DNA of 64,000 nt from Desmodus rotundus (GCF_022682495.2 NC_071388.1:178961622-179025621), one strand, 5' to 3'; positions 10,396 to 21,160 are shown, counted from the stretch's first letter. A program made the numbers and translations. Notes: generated from the letters alone by a model not told the origin.

Positions 10396-10605
10396 GAAGG
10401 GTCAAGTCAAAGAACATGTATAAAGGACCCAAGGACAAAGACAACGGGGTGGGAAAGGATTGAATGTGGGAGGTGGGGGGTGGGTAGGGCAGGGGAGAGT
10501 AATGGGAGGGGAAAATGGGGACAACTGTAATTGAACAACAATAAAATAAAATTTTAAAAAGTATAAAGACTTTGAGAATCAAAAATAAAGTAAAATAAAA
10601 TAAAT
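10396..10605 (+). mobile_element. 5'-truncated bat L1 insertion
   Basis: About 210 bp of L1 3'UTR: a G-rich tract at 10460-10520, 'gggacaactgtaattgaaca', a polyadenylation signal in 'caataaaataaaatt', then an A-rich tail. It is flanked by an exact 12-bp target duplication 'aaaaatgtcagt' at 10384-10395 and 10606-10617. It matches the sense strand of the full-length L1's 3' end (15545-15690, reverse complement). Confidence 0.88.
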
Positions 10606-10617
10606 AAAAATGTCAGT

Positions 10618-10962
10618 TGACCTGAAATAGTTTGTTAGTGTTTTTTCCCCCGCTGGCCTAATCCAGGAGATTTCTGAGTAGTTCATTAGGTCCTTCAGTA
10701 ACCTTCACTTAATTTTGGGTAGCAAAGTTCCTGGTCCACACAAGTAGAGGGAGTTCTCTGCATTAAATACAGCAAAAATACTAGTCACCTATATAATACC
10801 TTTATACCAAGTCTGGAAGGCATTTAGGGTCTTGAATCTCTGCCTGCCTGCTTCTTCCCTCCCTCCTCATTTATATTCTCTCTGTTTTACTTATTTAAAG
10901 TGTTGGTAGGCATCAGTGCCAACCATGAGTTTACACCAAGCATATGATTGGCACCCCTTGCT
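10618..10962. other. No feature seen
   Basis: Unremarkable unique-looking sequence with no open frame or repeat hallmark. Confidence 0.5.
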
Positions 10963-10964
10963 AG

Positions 10965-11195
10965 GGGCCGTTGTATCCTAATGGTTAAGGGCTATGCTGC
11001 AGCTCCAGCAGCTCCAGCTCTATCATTTACTACCATGTGAGCTTGACCAAGTTATTTAACCTCCCTAAGCTTCAGTTTCCCATTGGAAAAATGGGGATGG
11101 AGATGATGATGTTTCAGAGAATTAGATGAAGTAATCCCTATAAAGTACTTGGTACTTAGTAAGCTCTCAATAAGTGTTAGGTATTTTAATAATAA
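10965..11195 (+). repeat. MIR
   Basis: Full-length plus-strand MIR: 'atcctaatggttaagggcta', a diverged 'catttactaccatgtgagct', 'ccaagttatttaacctccct', 'cagtttcccattgg' and a 3' end 'cttagtaagctctcaataag'. Confidence 0.85.
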
Positions 11196-11394
11196 ATGTT
11201 ATTTTATTATTATTGTAGTTGTTGTCTAAACTCTGAATTCTCTATCCTGTTTTGTTTAAAATGTATATATGACAGAGTTGAAAAAAGATTTCTCATAATA
11301 GAAAAGAAGCTAATGACTACAGGATGATTGGCTAAAATACAATTATCTGGAAAATAATGAACATGGATTAGGTTCTTAATAGGTTTTAGTACCA

Positions 11395-11545
11395 CTGGAC
11401 TATATTTCACATGCATGAACTCACTTAATCATAGTATGAGAAGAACCATTACTATTACCCCATTTTCCTGATGAGGAAACTGAAACACAGAGAGATCAAG
11501 TAACTTGTTCAAAATTTCCACTATGTACCGCGTTAGAGTCACTCC
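11395..11545 (-). repeat. MIR fragment
   Basis: Antisense MIR core: 'catgaactcacttaatcata', then 'ccccattttcctgatgagga', 'aactgaaacacagagagatc' and 'aagtaacttgttcaaaa'. Confidence 0.8.
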
Positions 11546-11601
11546 ACTGGCTTCAAAAGTGGAAAATAATGGAGAGAGCATTTCAAAATTACTTATTTTT
11601 A

Positions 11602-11769
11602 AAAATTGCTTTTGAGAGAGAGAGAGAGAGAAGGAGAGATCAATTTGTTATTCCGCTTACTTATGCAGTCATTGGTTGATTCTTGTATGTGCCCTGAGCA
11701 GGGATCAAACCCACAACCTTGGTGCATTGGGATGACTCTCTAACCAACTGACTACCAGCCAGGGCCCCC
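11602..11769 (-). repeat. tRNA-derived SINE, bat type
   Basis: Antisense SINE: an oligo-purine (GA) stretch at 11615-11638, 'cattggttgattcttgtatg', a reversed B box in 'gggatcaaaccc' (11701-11712), 'accttggtgcattgggatga' and a 'ctaccagccagggcc' head. An exact 15-bp target duplication, 'aattacttattttta', lies at 11587-11601 and 11770-11784. Confidence 0.9.
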
Positions 11770-11789
11770 AATTACTTATTTTTATTATA

Positions 11790-13690
11790 GACTTATTCAA
11801 CATGAAGTTTGTATGTATTCAATAAAAACTGGCCACTAGAAAATCATTCAGAAAACTTTACTATTAATACATCTCTACCACAAGTCCTTTGGGGCAGGGG
11901 TAAGCCTCAATAGCTTCACCTCTAGGTGGGAGACTGCAGGCATGGAATGCTGTTTTTCTTTCTGATGGCTCTAGGCCACACAGCCAGCATTTAAACCCAG
12001 TGACTTTGGTCAGTGGAGAAACAGCATAAACTCTGCAGCCAGAGGGTACCATCAGCTGTGATGGTCAGGGTCCTAAACTCTGTGGTGGAGAACTCCCTGG
12101 ATCAGAGAGGCTCTTCTGGGCCGTGGCAGCTCACAATCAGGCTATAATTGGCCTCAGCAAAGTAGCAAGCGGTGGGATCTGTTACCCCTACCCATCTGGC
12201 TATGAGTTTTACGCATATGCAAATAATGGAACCCTTATTTGTGGCTATTCCTGGGATTTATGAGTCACAACTCGTGCATCCATATGGTCTCCAGTGTTAC
12301 ACAGCCAGGGGTGGGGGAGTGGAGCATTCCGATTCAGGCAGTCTGCCTTCATTACTTCTGTGTGTTGACACTATGTCCGACCATCTTCCTTGAATAGGCA
12401 CATCTTAATAAAAGAAAATGAAATAAGATAACAGACCTGAAATTGGTATCTCAATCTTTGCCAGATTCTTGGCACATCATAATTACTGCTTAAATTGTGG
12501 TGCAGAATATTCTGGACAAGACTTCACTACACCGAAAAAATGGAAACAAACTTTGAAGTTCAATGACTCAGCATTTCTAGTTGTTTAGTAACTTGTTTAT
12601 TTGTTTATCTCTTATTGATCTCCCAGTTCAGTTCATTGTCACACTCAGTTGTTAACTGGTAACATTTGCTTCTTAGAGGGAACTGTTTTGTGTTTGCTAG
12701 CACTGACATGAGTAACATGATATTATCAATAGTATCTAGAGTTGTTCTTTGACCAAAATGCAAGCATGATTTCAAAGCAAGCTTATAAAGTTTTACATAT
12801 AAGTTTCCTGTGTTGTAGTACTTGTTCTGAAAAATGTTTATGTGTCAAAATAGTGACTGATCCCAGTCTCAATGGCTTGTAGGAGTATTTCCATATTTAA
12901 TTTATAGGCACAAGTCCTTCGTGATATTTTAAGTGTTCCCACTTTGTTAATGTTTACTTAATTGGTATAAACTCTATTGTTTCCTCTTTCAAAGGTAAAT
13001 ATGAGTGGATAAACCATTTATATGATGTTTCATCCAAACACTTATACTTTATTAAGTGGGGAAAGAAAACTAGATCATTTTTTAACATTCAGTTTGAAGA
13101 TTGATGAAATGATTTTCATGAAAGAAAAAAGTAACTTTTATAATTATAATAGTTATAGTTTAGAAATTTAGAATATATAGGTAAGCAAAAATAAGAAAAT
13201 AAAATAAAAATCTTTCTATCCAGAGATAACCAATGTCAAAATTTGGTTTTTATATTGAAATGATTTTTTAAAAATTACTGTTTATTGCAGAAAAATATAT
13301 TAACAGAAAATGAAATAATCTGTTTAGATTTACCTTGATAGAGTTTTCAAAAGAGGTCTGAGTCATACAAATCATTAAAAAAAGTGAGCAAAAACCTCAT
13401 CTGCAATTTTAAAAGGCAAAAAAAAGCAAATTAAATATGAAATGTTTCTTACATAGATGTTTTAGATTTAGACTAAATTTATGATTTGATAGTTATATTT
13501 TTGTATTATGCAGTGTAATTTTGTGTTGGGTTACAATTTGCATATGATACACTGAGGTTTCTTATATGTTGATAGTATATAGTGTATTTTTGCCTGTTTG
13601 GTAGGGCTGGGAGCATGATTTTATTAATTTCAATTTGTAATAAAAATGTCCTTTAACTGTAAAATAGATAAAGAATGGTTTACATTATTA
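11790..13690. other. Largely unique AT-rich sequence
   Basis: No gene established. A weak antisense MIR-like patch ('ggccacacagccagcattta') occurs around 11970-12050, and an octamer-type site 'atgcaaat' near 12216. From 12400 on the DNA is strongly AT-rich with stops in all frames. Confidence 0.5.
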
Positions 13691-14090
13691 TGGTTTACAT
13701 TTTGTATGGAGTACTATACAGCAATGCAAATGAGCTTGCATAGAGCCATGCCCAACAGCATGGATGTAGCTCACAAATAATGTTGTCTGAGAGAAGGCAG
13801 ACACAGGATCCTGTATGTACTGTGTGACTGTGTTTATGTGAAGTTCAAACATAGGTATAAGTGAACTATAGTTGGGATAATCGGCATAATTAGGAAGTCA
13901 GAACGCTTGTTACTTTTGGGGAGCTAGAAGAGCTTAGTGATTGGGAGAGGAAGAAGGAGTATCAGAATATCTATTTGTTGACCCAATCGTGGTTATATGT
14001 TTATTTCCTTGAAAAAATAATTCATTGGGTTTCATTTATATTTTGTGTACTCTGCTCTATGTATATTTCAATATAAAAATGTAGACAGTT
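13690..14090 (+). repeat. L1M 3' region
   Basis: Old L1 3' end in sense: 'ggagtactatacagcaatgc' (the 'ggaatactatgcagc' motif of the ORF2 C-terminus), 'aacagcatggatgtagctca', 'gactgtgtttatgtgaagtt', a purine-rich middle, and 'ttcaatataaaaatg' near the tail. Frames are destroyed. Confidence 0.7.
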
Positions 14091-14339
14091 ATTAAAAAGT
14101 CATATTTATGTGAGTCCATTCTTTGCTGGCCATATCACATTCAATCTTCATATTGTTTCCTCAGGGAAATGTGATCTTCTTTATTGTCATTCATTCATGG
14201 TTTCCAAGAATGCATTAGGGCTAAAAAAAAAAAAAAAAAGGCAGAACGGCTACCATTGTTTATCTATTGTTATAAAATTTCCAAATGTTTCATTTAAATA
14301 TTGTCTAGATGGTTGATACGTCTTATTAGTTTTTGTGAA

Positions 14340-14475
14340 AAGCAGATATCTGAGACAGGCTGGTATTGCTGTTTCCATTGTCCAGACAAGGAAGGTAGAC
14401 AATGGACAGCAAATGTTTGACGGAGCCTGGAATTAGAATGCAGGTTCTTTTGACATTCCTCAGTGCTCTTTGATT
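14340..14475 (-). repeat. MIR fragment
   Basis: Diverged antisense MIR: 'tgtttccattgtccagacaa', 'gcctggaattagaatgcagg' and 'cattcctcagtgctctt'. Confidence 0.55.
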
Positions 14476-14639
14476 GTGGAGCTCTGCTATAGTCATAGAT
14501 ATCTTAGAATTTCAAAAAACCTTGGACTCTCAAGGAAATAAGATTTCCATGAGCATGAACAGGCACTAACTATGAAAAATATTTTTGTAGATTAAATTTG
14601 CATTTGTATCTAAGTCCTATGGATAAGCACATTGCAGGG

Positions 14640-14960
14640 GTGGGAAGGGTACTCACTGGCTCCACAAGTATTTCTGGTACAGGATAGTGTGGATAGTGTG
14701 CCTGCCTCTGGGGGGGGGAATGAACCCAGGAATGTGATTATAATACAACGTGATAAGTGAAATGATAGAGTATCACACAAGACTGTGGGACCAGAGGAGG
14801 GGCCAGCGACAAGCTTCGCATGAACAAATATCTGGGAGGTATTTTAAAGGAAAGGACATCTGAATCTAATCTTAAATATATAAGGTTGTATTTGAAACTG
14901 GATGGGTTAGATTTCCTACATTTTTCCCTGGTGATATTTCCACTTCCCAATTTTAGGAAA
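14640..14960. repeat. Ancient interspersed repeat, L2-tail type
   Basis: Phrases 'tacaacgtgataagtgaaat', 'gatagagtatcacacaagac' and 'gggaccagaggaggggcca' match the same old family seen at 1885-2300. The family name is uncertain. Confidence 0.4.
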
Positions 14961-15169
14961 CTTTAGATTCTCAGGGAACATACATCTTTCAGAATTTGAA
15001 GGACCAGGTTGATTTTCAGAGATAATAGTTGGATGGTAAGGCCCCTGACGACAAGGGGTCTTATTAATACTTTGGTTTTTTCTCACAGGATCCAGTAGTA
15101 TAGAAGCTTGTTTATTAAGACCATTGTGGGACTGGTTCTGGAAGATTTTGTACCTTCTTTCTCCAATAC

Positions 15170-15425
15170 ATGCATAGTCTCCTTCATCATCAACATCCTC
15201 CCCCTGCCACCAGATCAGTGCATTTGTTAAAACTGATGAACCTACATTGACATGTCATTGTCATCCAAAGTTTATAGTGTACATTAGGGTTCACTCTGGG
15301 TGCTGTATATTCTCGGGGTTTGGACAAATACATAATGAGATGTAGCCATCATTGTGGTATCAGACAGAGTATTTTTAGTGCCCCCCAAATCCTCTCTGCT
15401 CTGTGGAAGGGGCTATTTTTGGTAA
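15170..15425 (-). repeat. L1M fragment
   Basis: Antisense L1M 3' text: 'gttaaaactgatgaacctac', 'gtacattagggttcactctg', 'gtttggacaaatacataatg' and 'gtggtatcagacagagta'. Lies just left of the young L1 insertion. Confidence 0.65.
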
Positions 15426-15512
15426 CAGTAATTTCTTTGTTTTTATACCACAGGTGCCTTATTTGAAAATCTGAAGTGCTGAACTGTTAGGCTCATGGTT
15501 GTTCGGATGTTT

Positions 15513-15529
15513 TATTGCAGTCATATTCT
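15513..15529. repeat. Target-site duplication, poly-A side of L1
   Basis: The 17-bp 'tattgcagtcatattct' directly precedes the L1 poly-T and is repeated without change at 22333-22349. Confidence 0.97.
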
Positions 15530-15805
15530 TTTTTTTTTTTTTTTTTTTAAATTTATTTATTGTTATTTAATTACAGTTGTATGCCTTTTCCCCCATCCCT
15601 TCACCCCACCCCAGGTGAACCCACTTCCCTCCCCCCTCTCCACCCTCCCCCTTGGATTTGTTCATGTGTCCTTTATAGTAGTTCCTGTAATCCCCTCTAC
15701 CCACTGTCCCCGCCCCCACCCCCCCACCCCCGCCCTTGCTATTGTTACATTGTTCTTAACTTCAATGTCTCTGGTTATATTTTGTTTGCTTTTTCCTTCT
15801 ATTGC
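15530..15805 (-). other. L1 3'UTR, polyadenylation signal and poly-A
   Basis: On the minus strand the sequence after the ORF2 stop holds a G-rich polypurine tract (strongest at 15708-15735, with runs of four or more G separated by single bases), then 'caactgtaattaaataac' and overlapping AATAAA signals just before the A tail at 15530-15548. A G-rich 3'UTR tract is a known conserved feature of mammalian L1s. The same 3' end recurs at 10396-10605 and 62990-63045. Confidence 0.9.
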
Positions 15806-18800
15806 TTATGTTCCAGTTAAAGGTGAGATCATATGGTATTTGTGCCTCACTTCCTGGCTTATTTCACTTAGCATAATGCTCTCCAGTTTCATCCATGCTG
15901 TTGCAAAGGGTATAAGCTCCTTCTTTCTCTCTGCTGCGTAGAATTCCATTGTGTAAATATACCATAGTTTTTGGATCCACTCGTTTGCTGATGGGCACTT
16001 CGGTTGCTTCCAGTATTTGGCTATTGTAAATTGTGCTGCTATGAACATTGGGGTGCACAGATTCTTTTGGATTGGTGTTTCAGTGTTCTTAGGGTATAAT
16101 CCCAGCAGTGGAATTACTGGGTCAAAGGGCAGTTCCATTTTTAGTTTTCTGAGGAAATTCCATATTGTTTTCCACAGTGGCCTCACCAGTCTGCATTCCC
16201 ACCAACAGTGCACTAGGGTTCCCTTTTCTCCGCATCCTCTCCAACATTTGTTTGTGGATTTGTTTATGTTGGCCATTCTGACTGGTGTGAGATGATACCT
16301 CATTGTGGTTTTAATTTGCATCTCTCTGATGGCTAGTGATGCTGAGCATCTTTTCATATGTCTCTGGGCCTTCTGTATGTCTTCCTTGGAGAAGTGTCTG
16401 TTCAAGTCCTTTGCCCATTTTTTAATTGGGTTGTTTGTCTTCCTGGAGTGGAGTCGTGTGAGTTCTTTATATATTTTGGAGATCAGGCCCTTGTCTGAGG
16501 TATCATTGGCAAATATGCTTTCCCGTATTGTTGGTTCTCTTTGTAATTTGGTGCTGTTTTCTTTAGCCATGCAGAAGCTTTTTATTTTGATGAGGTCCCA
16601 TTTGTTTATTCTTTCCTTTATGTCCCTTGCTTTAGGGGATGTGTCTGTGAGGATGTTGCTGCGTGGAATGTCTGAGATTTTCCTGCCAATGTTTTCCTCA
16701 AGGACTTTTATGGTGTTACGGCTTATATTTAAGTCTTTTATCCATCTTGAGTTTATTTTCGTGTATGGCGTAAGTTGGTGATCGAGTTTCATTTTTTTGC
16801 ACGTAGCTGTCCAGATCTCCCAACACCATCTGTTGAAGAGACTGTTTTTGCTCCATTTTATGCTCCTGCCTCCTTTGTCAAATATTAATTGATCGTATAG
16901 ATTTGAGTTTATTTCTGGGCTCTCTATTCTGTTCCATTGGTCTATGAGCCTGTTTTTATGCCAGTACCAGGCTGTTTTGATTACCGTTGCCTTGTAATAC
17001 AGTTTGATATCAGGTATTGTGATACCTCCTGCTTTGTCCTTCTTTCTCAAAATTGCTGCTGCTATTCGAGGTCATTTATGGTTCCATATGAATTTCTGCA
17101 ATGTTTGTTCTATATCTGTGAAATATGTCATGGGTACTCTAATAGGGATTGCATTGAATCTATAAATTGCTTTGGGTAGTATGGCCATTTTGATGATGTT
17201 AATTCTTCCAATCCATGAACATGGTACATGCTTCCATTTGTTTGTATCTTCCTTAATTTCTTTCTTCAGTGTTGTGTAGTTTTCTGAGTACAGGTCTTTT
17301 ACCTCCTTGGTTAGGTTTATTCCTAGGTACTTTATTTTTCTTGTTGCTATATCGAATGGGATTTTTTTCCTGATTTGTGTTTCTGCAGTTTCGTTGTTGG
17401 TGTACAGGAATGCCTTTGATTTCTGGGTATTGACTCTGTATCCAGCTATTTTGCCAAATTCATTTATTAGGTCGAGTAGTTTTTGAGTGGAGTCTATAGG
17501 GTTTTCCATGTACACTATCATGTCGTCTGCAAACAGTGACAGTTTCATTTCCTCCTTTCCAATTTGGATGCCTTTTATTGCTTTTTCTTGTCTGATTGCT
17601 GTGGCTAGGACTTCCAATACTATGTTGAATAGGAGTGGTGAGAGAGGGCATCCTTGTCTTGTTCCTGATCTTAGTGGGAAAGCTCTAAGTTTTTGTCCAT
17701 TGAATGTGATGCTGGCTGTAGGTCTCTCATATATGGCCTTAATTATGTTGAGGACTGCTCCCTTTATTCCCACTTGGCTGAGTGTTTTTATCAGAAATGG
17801 GTGCTGTATCTTATCGAATGCTTTTTCCGCATCTATTGATATGATCATGTGATTTTTGTCTTTGCTGTTGTTGATGTGATGTATTATGTTTATTGATTTG
17901 CGAATATTGTACCATCCTTGCATCCCTGGGATGAATCCCACTTGGTCATGGTGGATGATCTTTTTAATATATTGCTGGATGCGGTTTGCTAATATTTTGT
18001 TGAGAATTTTAGCGTCTATGTTCATCAGCGATATTGGCCTGAAGTTTTCTTTCTTCGTTGTGTCTTTATCTGGTTTTGGGATTAGGATGATGTTGGCTTC
18101 ATAAAAAGAGTTTGGGAGTCTTCCATCAGTTTGGATTTTTTCGAATAGTCTGTGAAGGATAGGGGTTAGTTCTTCCTTAAATGCTTTGTAGAATTCTCCT
18201 GTGAAACCATCTGGTCCAGGGCTTTTGTGTGATGGGAGTTTCTTGATGACTGCTTCAATTTCCTTTGCTGATATTGGTCTGTTCAGGTTTTCTGCTTCTT
18301 CTTCAGTCAGTTTTGGAAGATTATATTTTTCTAGAAATGTGTCCATTTCATCTAGGTTTTCAAATTTCTTAGCATATAGGTCTTCATAGTAATTTCTTAC
18401 GATCCTTTGTATTTCTGTGGTATCAGTTGTAATCTCTCCTCTTTCATTTCTAATTCTGTTTATTTGGATCCTCTCTCTTTTCTTCTTGATAAGCCTACTT
18501 AAAGGCTTGTCGATTTTGTTTATCTTTTCAAAGAACCAGCTCCTGGATTCATTGATCCTTACAATTGTGCTTTTAGTCTCTATGTCATTTAGTTCTGCTC
18601 TGATCTTGGTTATTTCCTTCCTTCTGCTTGCTCTGGGCTGTCTTTGTTGTTGTTCCTCCAGTTCTTGTAGGCGTAGGGTTAGGTTGTTTGTGTGAACTGT
18701 TTCTAACTTCTTAAGGTAGGCCTGTATTGCTATGAACTTCCCTCTCAGGACTGCCTTAGCTGTGTCCCATAGGTTTTGGGTTGTTGTGAGTTCGTTTTCA

Positions 18801-19627
18801 TTTGTTTCCAGGAAGTTTTTGATTTCTTCCCTAATCTCGTTCTTGACCCATTCATTGTTTAATAGCATGCTATTCAGTCTCCATGATTTTGAGTGTTTTG
18901 GGTTTTTACCCTTGGGGTTGGTTTCTAGTTTCAGACCCTTGTGGTCAGAGAAGATGCTTGATATGATTTCAATTTTCTTGAATTTGTTGAGGGTTGCTTT
19001 GTGTCCTATCATGTGGTCTATCTTTGAAAAAGATCCATGGACACTTGAAAAGAATGTGTATTTTGCTTCTTTGGGATGAAAAGCTCTGTATATATCAGTT
19101 AAGTCCATTTCCTCTAGGGTATTGTTAAGTGACACAATATCTTTGTTAATCTTTTGTTTGGAAGACCTGTCCATTTTTGATAGTGGGGTGTTAAAATCCC
19201 CTACTATAATTGTGTTGCTGTCAATATCTTTCTTGAAATCCTCCAAGATTTTCTTTATGTATTTGGGTGCTCCTATGTTGGGTGCATATATATTTATAAT
19301 GTTTATGTCTTCTTGGTGGATTCTTCCTTTGAGTATTATGAAGTGACCTTCTGGGTCTCTCTTTATGGCCCTTCTTTGGAAGTCTATTTTGTCTGATATG
19401 AGTATTGCTACCCCTGCTTTTTTTTCCTGTCCGTTTGCTTGGAAAATTTGTTTCCAGCCCTTCACTTTCAGTCTGTGTAAGTCTTTTGTCCTGAGATGGG
19501 TTTCTTGTAGGCAGCATATGTGTGGGTCGTGTTTTCTTATCCATTCAGCTGTTCTATGTCTTTTGATTGGAGCATTTAATCCATTTACATTTAAGGTTAT
19601 TATCGATAGGTAGTTATTCATTGCCAT
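15806..19627 (-). pseudogene. ORF2: L1 ORF2 (endonuclease/reverse transcriptase), one in-frame stop
   Basis: Frame of about 1273 codons, against 1275 in human L1, starting at ATG 19627-19625. Residues 1-235 form the APE-type endonuclease: Asn13 in LNVNGLN, Glu42 in QETH, Asp144 and Asn146 in GDFN, and His229 in SDH. A Z region (around [13 protein letters not shown], 361-373) precedes the reverse transcriptase, whose conserved blocks include [10 protein letters not shown] (527-536), [10 protein letters not shown] and the catalytic FADD at 699-702 (Asp701/Asp702). Codon 852 is TGA (17074-17072), where related L1s have a basic residue. A CGA to TGA change at a CpG is the simplest origin. The frame then continues unbroken to TAA at 15808-15806, with the Cys-rich [18 protein letters not shown] motif near 1128-1145. 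The upstream product would be 851 residues and would keep endonuclease and reverse transcriptase but lose the Cys-rich end that human L1 needs for mobility. Confidence 0.95.
17072..17074 (-). other. Premature TGA in L1 ORF2 (codon 852)
   Basis: Plus-strand 'tca' gives TGA in the ORF2 frame directly after residues FIWNHK. The frame before (19627 down) and after (from 17071 to 15806) is the same, so there is no frameshift, only this one stop. Confidence 0.95.
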
Positions 19628-19673
19628 TATTTCCTACCTGTGTTCCTCTGTCTTTCTCTTTTCCTTCCTTTCC
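19628..19673 (-). other. L1 inter-ORF spacer
   Basis: 46 bases between the ORF1 TAA (19676-19674) and the ORF2 ATG (19627-19625), purine-rich in the sense strand. Human L1 has a spacer of similar size (about 63 bases). ORF2 is translated by an unconventional reinitiation-type mechanism in characterised L1s, so the short spacer matters. Confidence 0.85.
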
Positions 19674-20606
19674 TTAAAGCAGTCCCTTTAGCATCTCTTG
19701 CAGAGCTGGTTTGGTGGAGCTGTATTCTTTTAGACTTCTTTTGTCTGGGAAGCTCTTTATTTGGTCTTCTATCTTGATTGAGAGCCTTGCTGGGTAAAGT
19801 AGTCTTGGTTGGAGGCCTCTGGTTCTCATTACTTGGAATATTTTTTGCCATTCTCTTCTGGCTTGGAGCGTTTCCATTGAGAAGTCAGTTGCTAACCTTA
19901 TTGGGGCTCCCTTGTATGTTACTTCCTTTTTCTCCCTTGCTGCCTTTAAGATCCTCTCTTTGTCTTGGAAATTTGCCATTTTAATTATGATGTGTCTTGC
20001 AGTGGGTCTCTTTGGGTTCCTCTTGTTTGGGACTCTCTGTGTTTCCTGGATTTGGGTGACTTTTTCTCTCCTCAGATTAGGGAAATTTTCCATCATTACT
20101 TTTTCAAACAGGTTTTCTATCCCTTGCTCTTCTTCTTCTCCTTCTGGTATTCCTATTATACGGATATTGTTACGTTTCATGTTGTCCTGCATTTCCCTTA
20201 TTGCCTCTTCATTCTTTCTGAGCCTCTTTTCCTTTTCTTGCTCCTTCTGGGTGTTTTTTTCTACTTTATCCTCCAGCTCACTGATCCGATCCTCTGCTTC
20301 ATCAAGTCTGCTTTTAATTCCTTCTACTGTGTTCTTCAATTCAGAAATTGTATTCTTCATTTCCTCTTGGCTCTTGTTGATATTTTCTATTTCCTTTTTC
20401 ATGTTGATATAGTTTGCAGTGAGTTCATTGTAGTTTCCTTGTAGTTTCTGGTAGTTCTCTTTGAGCTCAGAGAGCTCAGTGAGCTTCCTGATGACCATTG
20501 CTTTGAACTCAGTATCTGATAGTTGACTTGCCTCTTTTTCGGTTAGCATTCTTTCTGAGACTTCCTCCTTTCCTTTCATTTGGGAATTGTTTCTTTGTCT
20601 TCCCAT
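19674..20606 (-). CDS. ORF1: L1 ORF1 RNA-binding protein, intact
   Basis: 310 residues with no break, against 338 in human. ORF1p coats L1 RNA as trimers in cytoplasmic ribonucleoprotein particles and has nucleic-acid chaperone activity. Residues 1-40 are the variable N-terminus. Residues 41-145 are charged and heptad-like (LTELSELKENYQKLQ, then ISELKNTVEGIKSRLDEAEDRI), fitting a trimeric coiled coil. Residues 146-235 are the RRM with NNIRIIGIPEGEE (146-158), and 236-310 the C-terminal domain with ARREWQKIFQVMR (249-261) and RLLYPARLSI (268-277). The usual TPRH is TARH here (202-205). The start at 20606 is the first ATG giving a full-length family match, and the frame runs to TAA at 19674. 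Confidence 0.95.
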   Translation of the reverse strand: MGRQRNNSQMKGKEEVSERMLTEKEASQLSDTEFKAMVIRKLTELSELKENYQKLQGNYNELTANYINMKKEIENINKSQEEMKNTISELKNTVEGIKSRLDEAEDRISELEDKVEKNTQKEQEKEKRLRKNEEAIREMQDNMKRNNIRIIGIPEGEEEEQGIENLFEKVMMENFPNLRREKVTQIQETQRVPNKRNPKRPTARHIIIKMANFQDKERILKAAREKKEVTYKGAPIRLATDFSMETLQARREWQKIFQVMRTRGLQPRLLYPARLSIKIEDQIKSFPDKRSLKEYSSTKPALQEMLKGLL

Positions 20607-20825
20607 TGTTTGTGAGGCTCTTCTTGTTGGCCTCTGCTTCTTAAATTGCTTTGTTCTGAATCCCTGGGTTTATGATATGAACTTCTATGGTAGAATGCCA
20701 ATGGGATTCGGTGGTGCTGTCTCCTTACTCTCCTGTGCTCACTGGTCTTGAGCTGACGTTTATGTGTTTAACACGATCTAACTCTAGTCTTTTCAGCACT
20801 CCAGGTTTTGTTGTCGCACCTGTGG

Positions 20826-21160
20826 GAAAAATAGAAAGGGGGGGAGAAAGAAAAGGAAAAAACAAACAAACAAACAAACAAACAAAAAAAACCAAAGATG
20901 GGAAGGAGGGAAAAAGGAAATAGGAAAGGAGGAAAGGGAGGAAGGAGGGAAGAAGGATTAAAGAAAGATCGGAGGCAAGATAAGAAGGAATTTTAACAAA
21001 AATTAAAACATAGAAATAGATAAAAGAAGGCAGGAAGAAGACATAAAAATGGTAAAGGATGGGAGGAAGAAGGAATGAAAGAAAAAAAAAGAGAGAGAGA
21101 GGAAGAAGGAGTTCAGGTGGAAAGGAAAAGGGAAAAAAAAAAAAAGGGGAAAAAAAAAAA
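20826..21160. repeat. Purine-rich tract with AAAC microsatellite in L1 5'UTR
   Basis: About 335 bases almost entirely A and G on the plus strand, including a run of AAAC units at about 20857-20890 and homopolymer A stretches near 21133-21160. In L1 sense this is a polypyrimidine tract between the CpG-rich promoter and ORF1. Confidence 0.9.

Noticed and set aside
12210..12225. Octamer-type site 'atgcaaat' as a regulatory element
   Set aside because: A single 8-mer is expected by chance in 64 kb; no supporting cluster.
15495..19613. Many plus-strand open frames of 60-160 codons (for example 15495-15941, 16305-16781, 18732-19079)
   Set aside because: They are antisense shadows of L1 ORF2 and its 3'UTR, hydrophobic by composition, with no family motifs.
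19778..20444. Plus-strand frames of 159 and 166 codons opposite L1 ORF1
   Set aside because: Antisense of the Lys/Glu-rich coiled coil gives Phe/Ser/Leu-rich frames; not genes.
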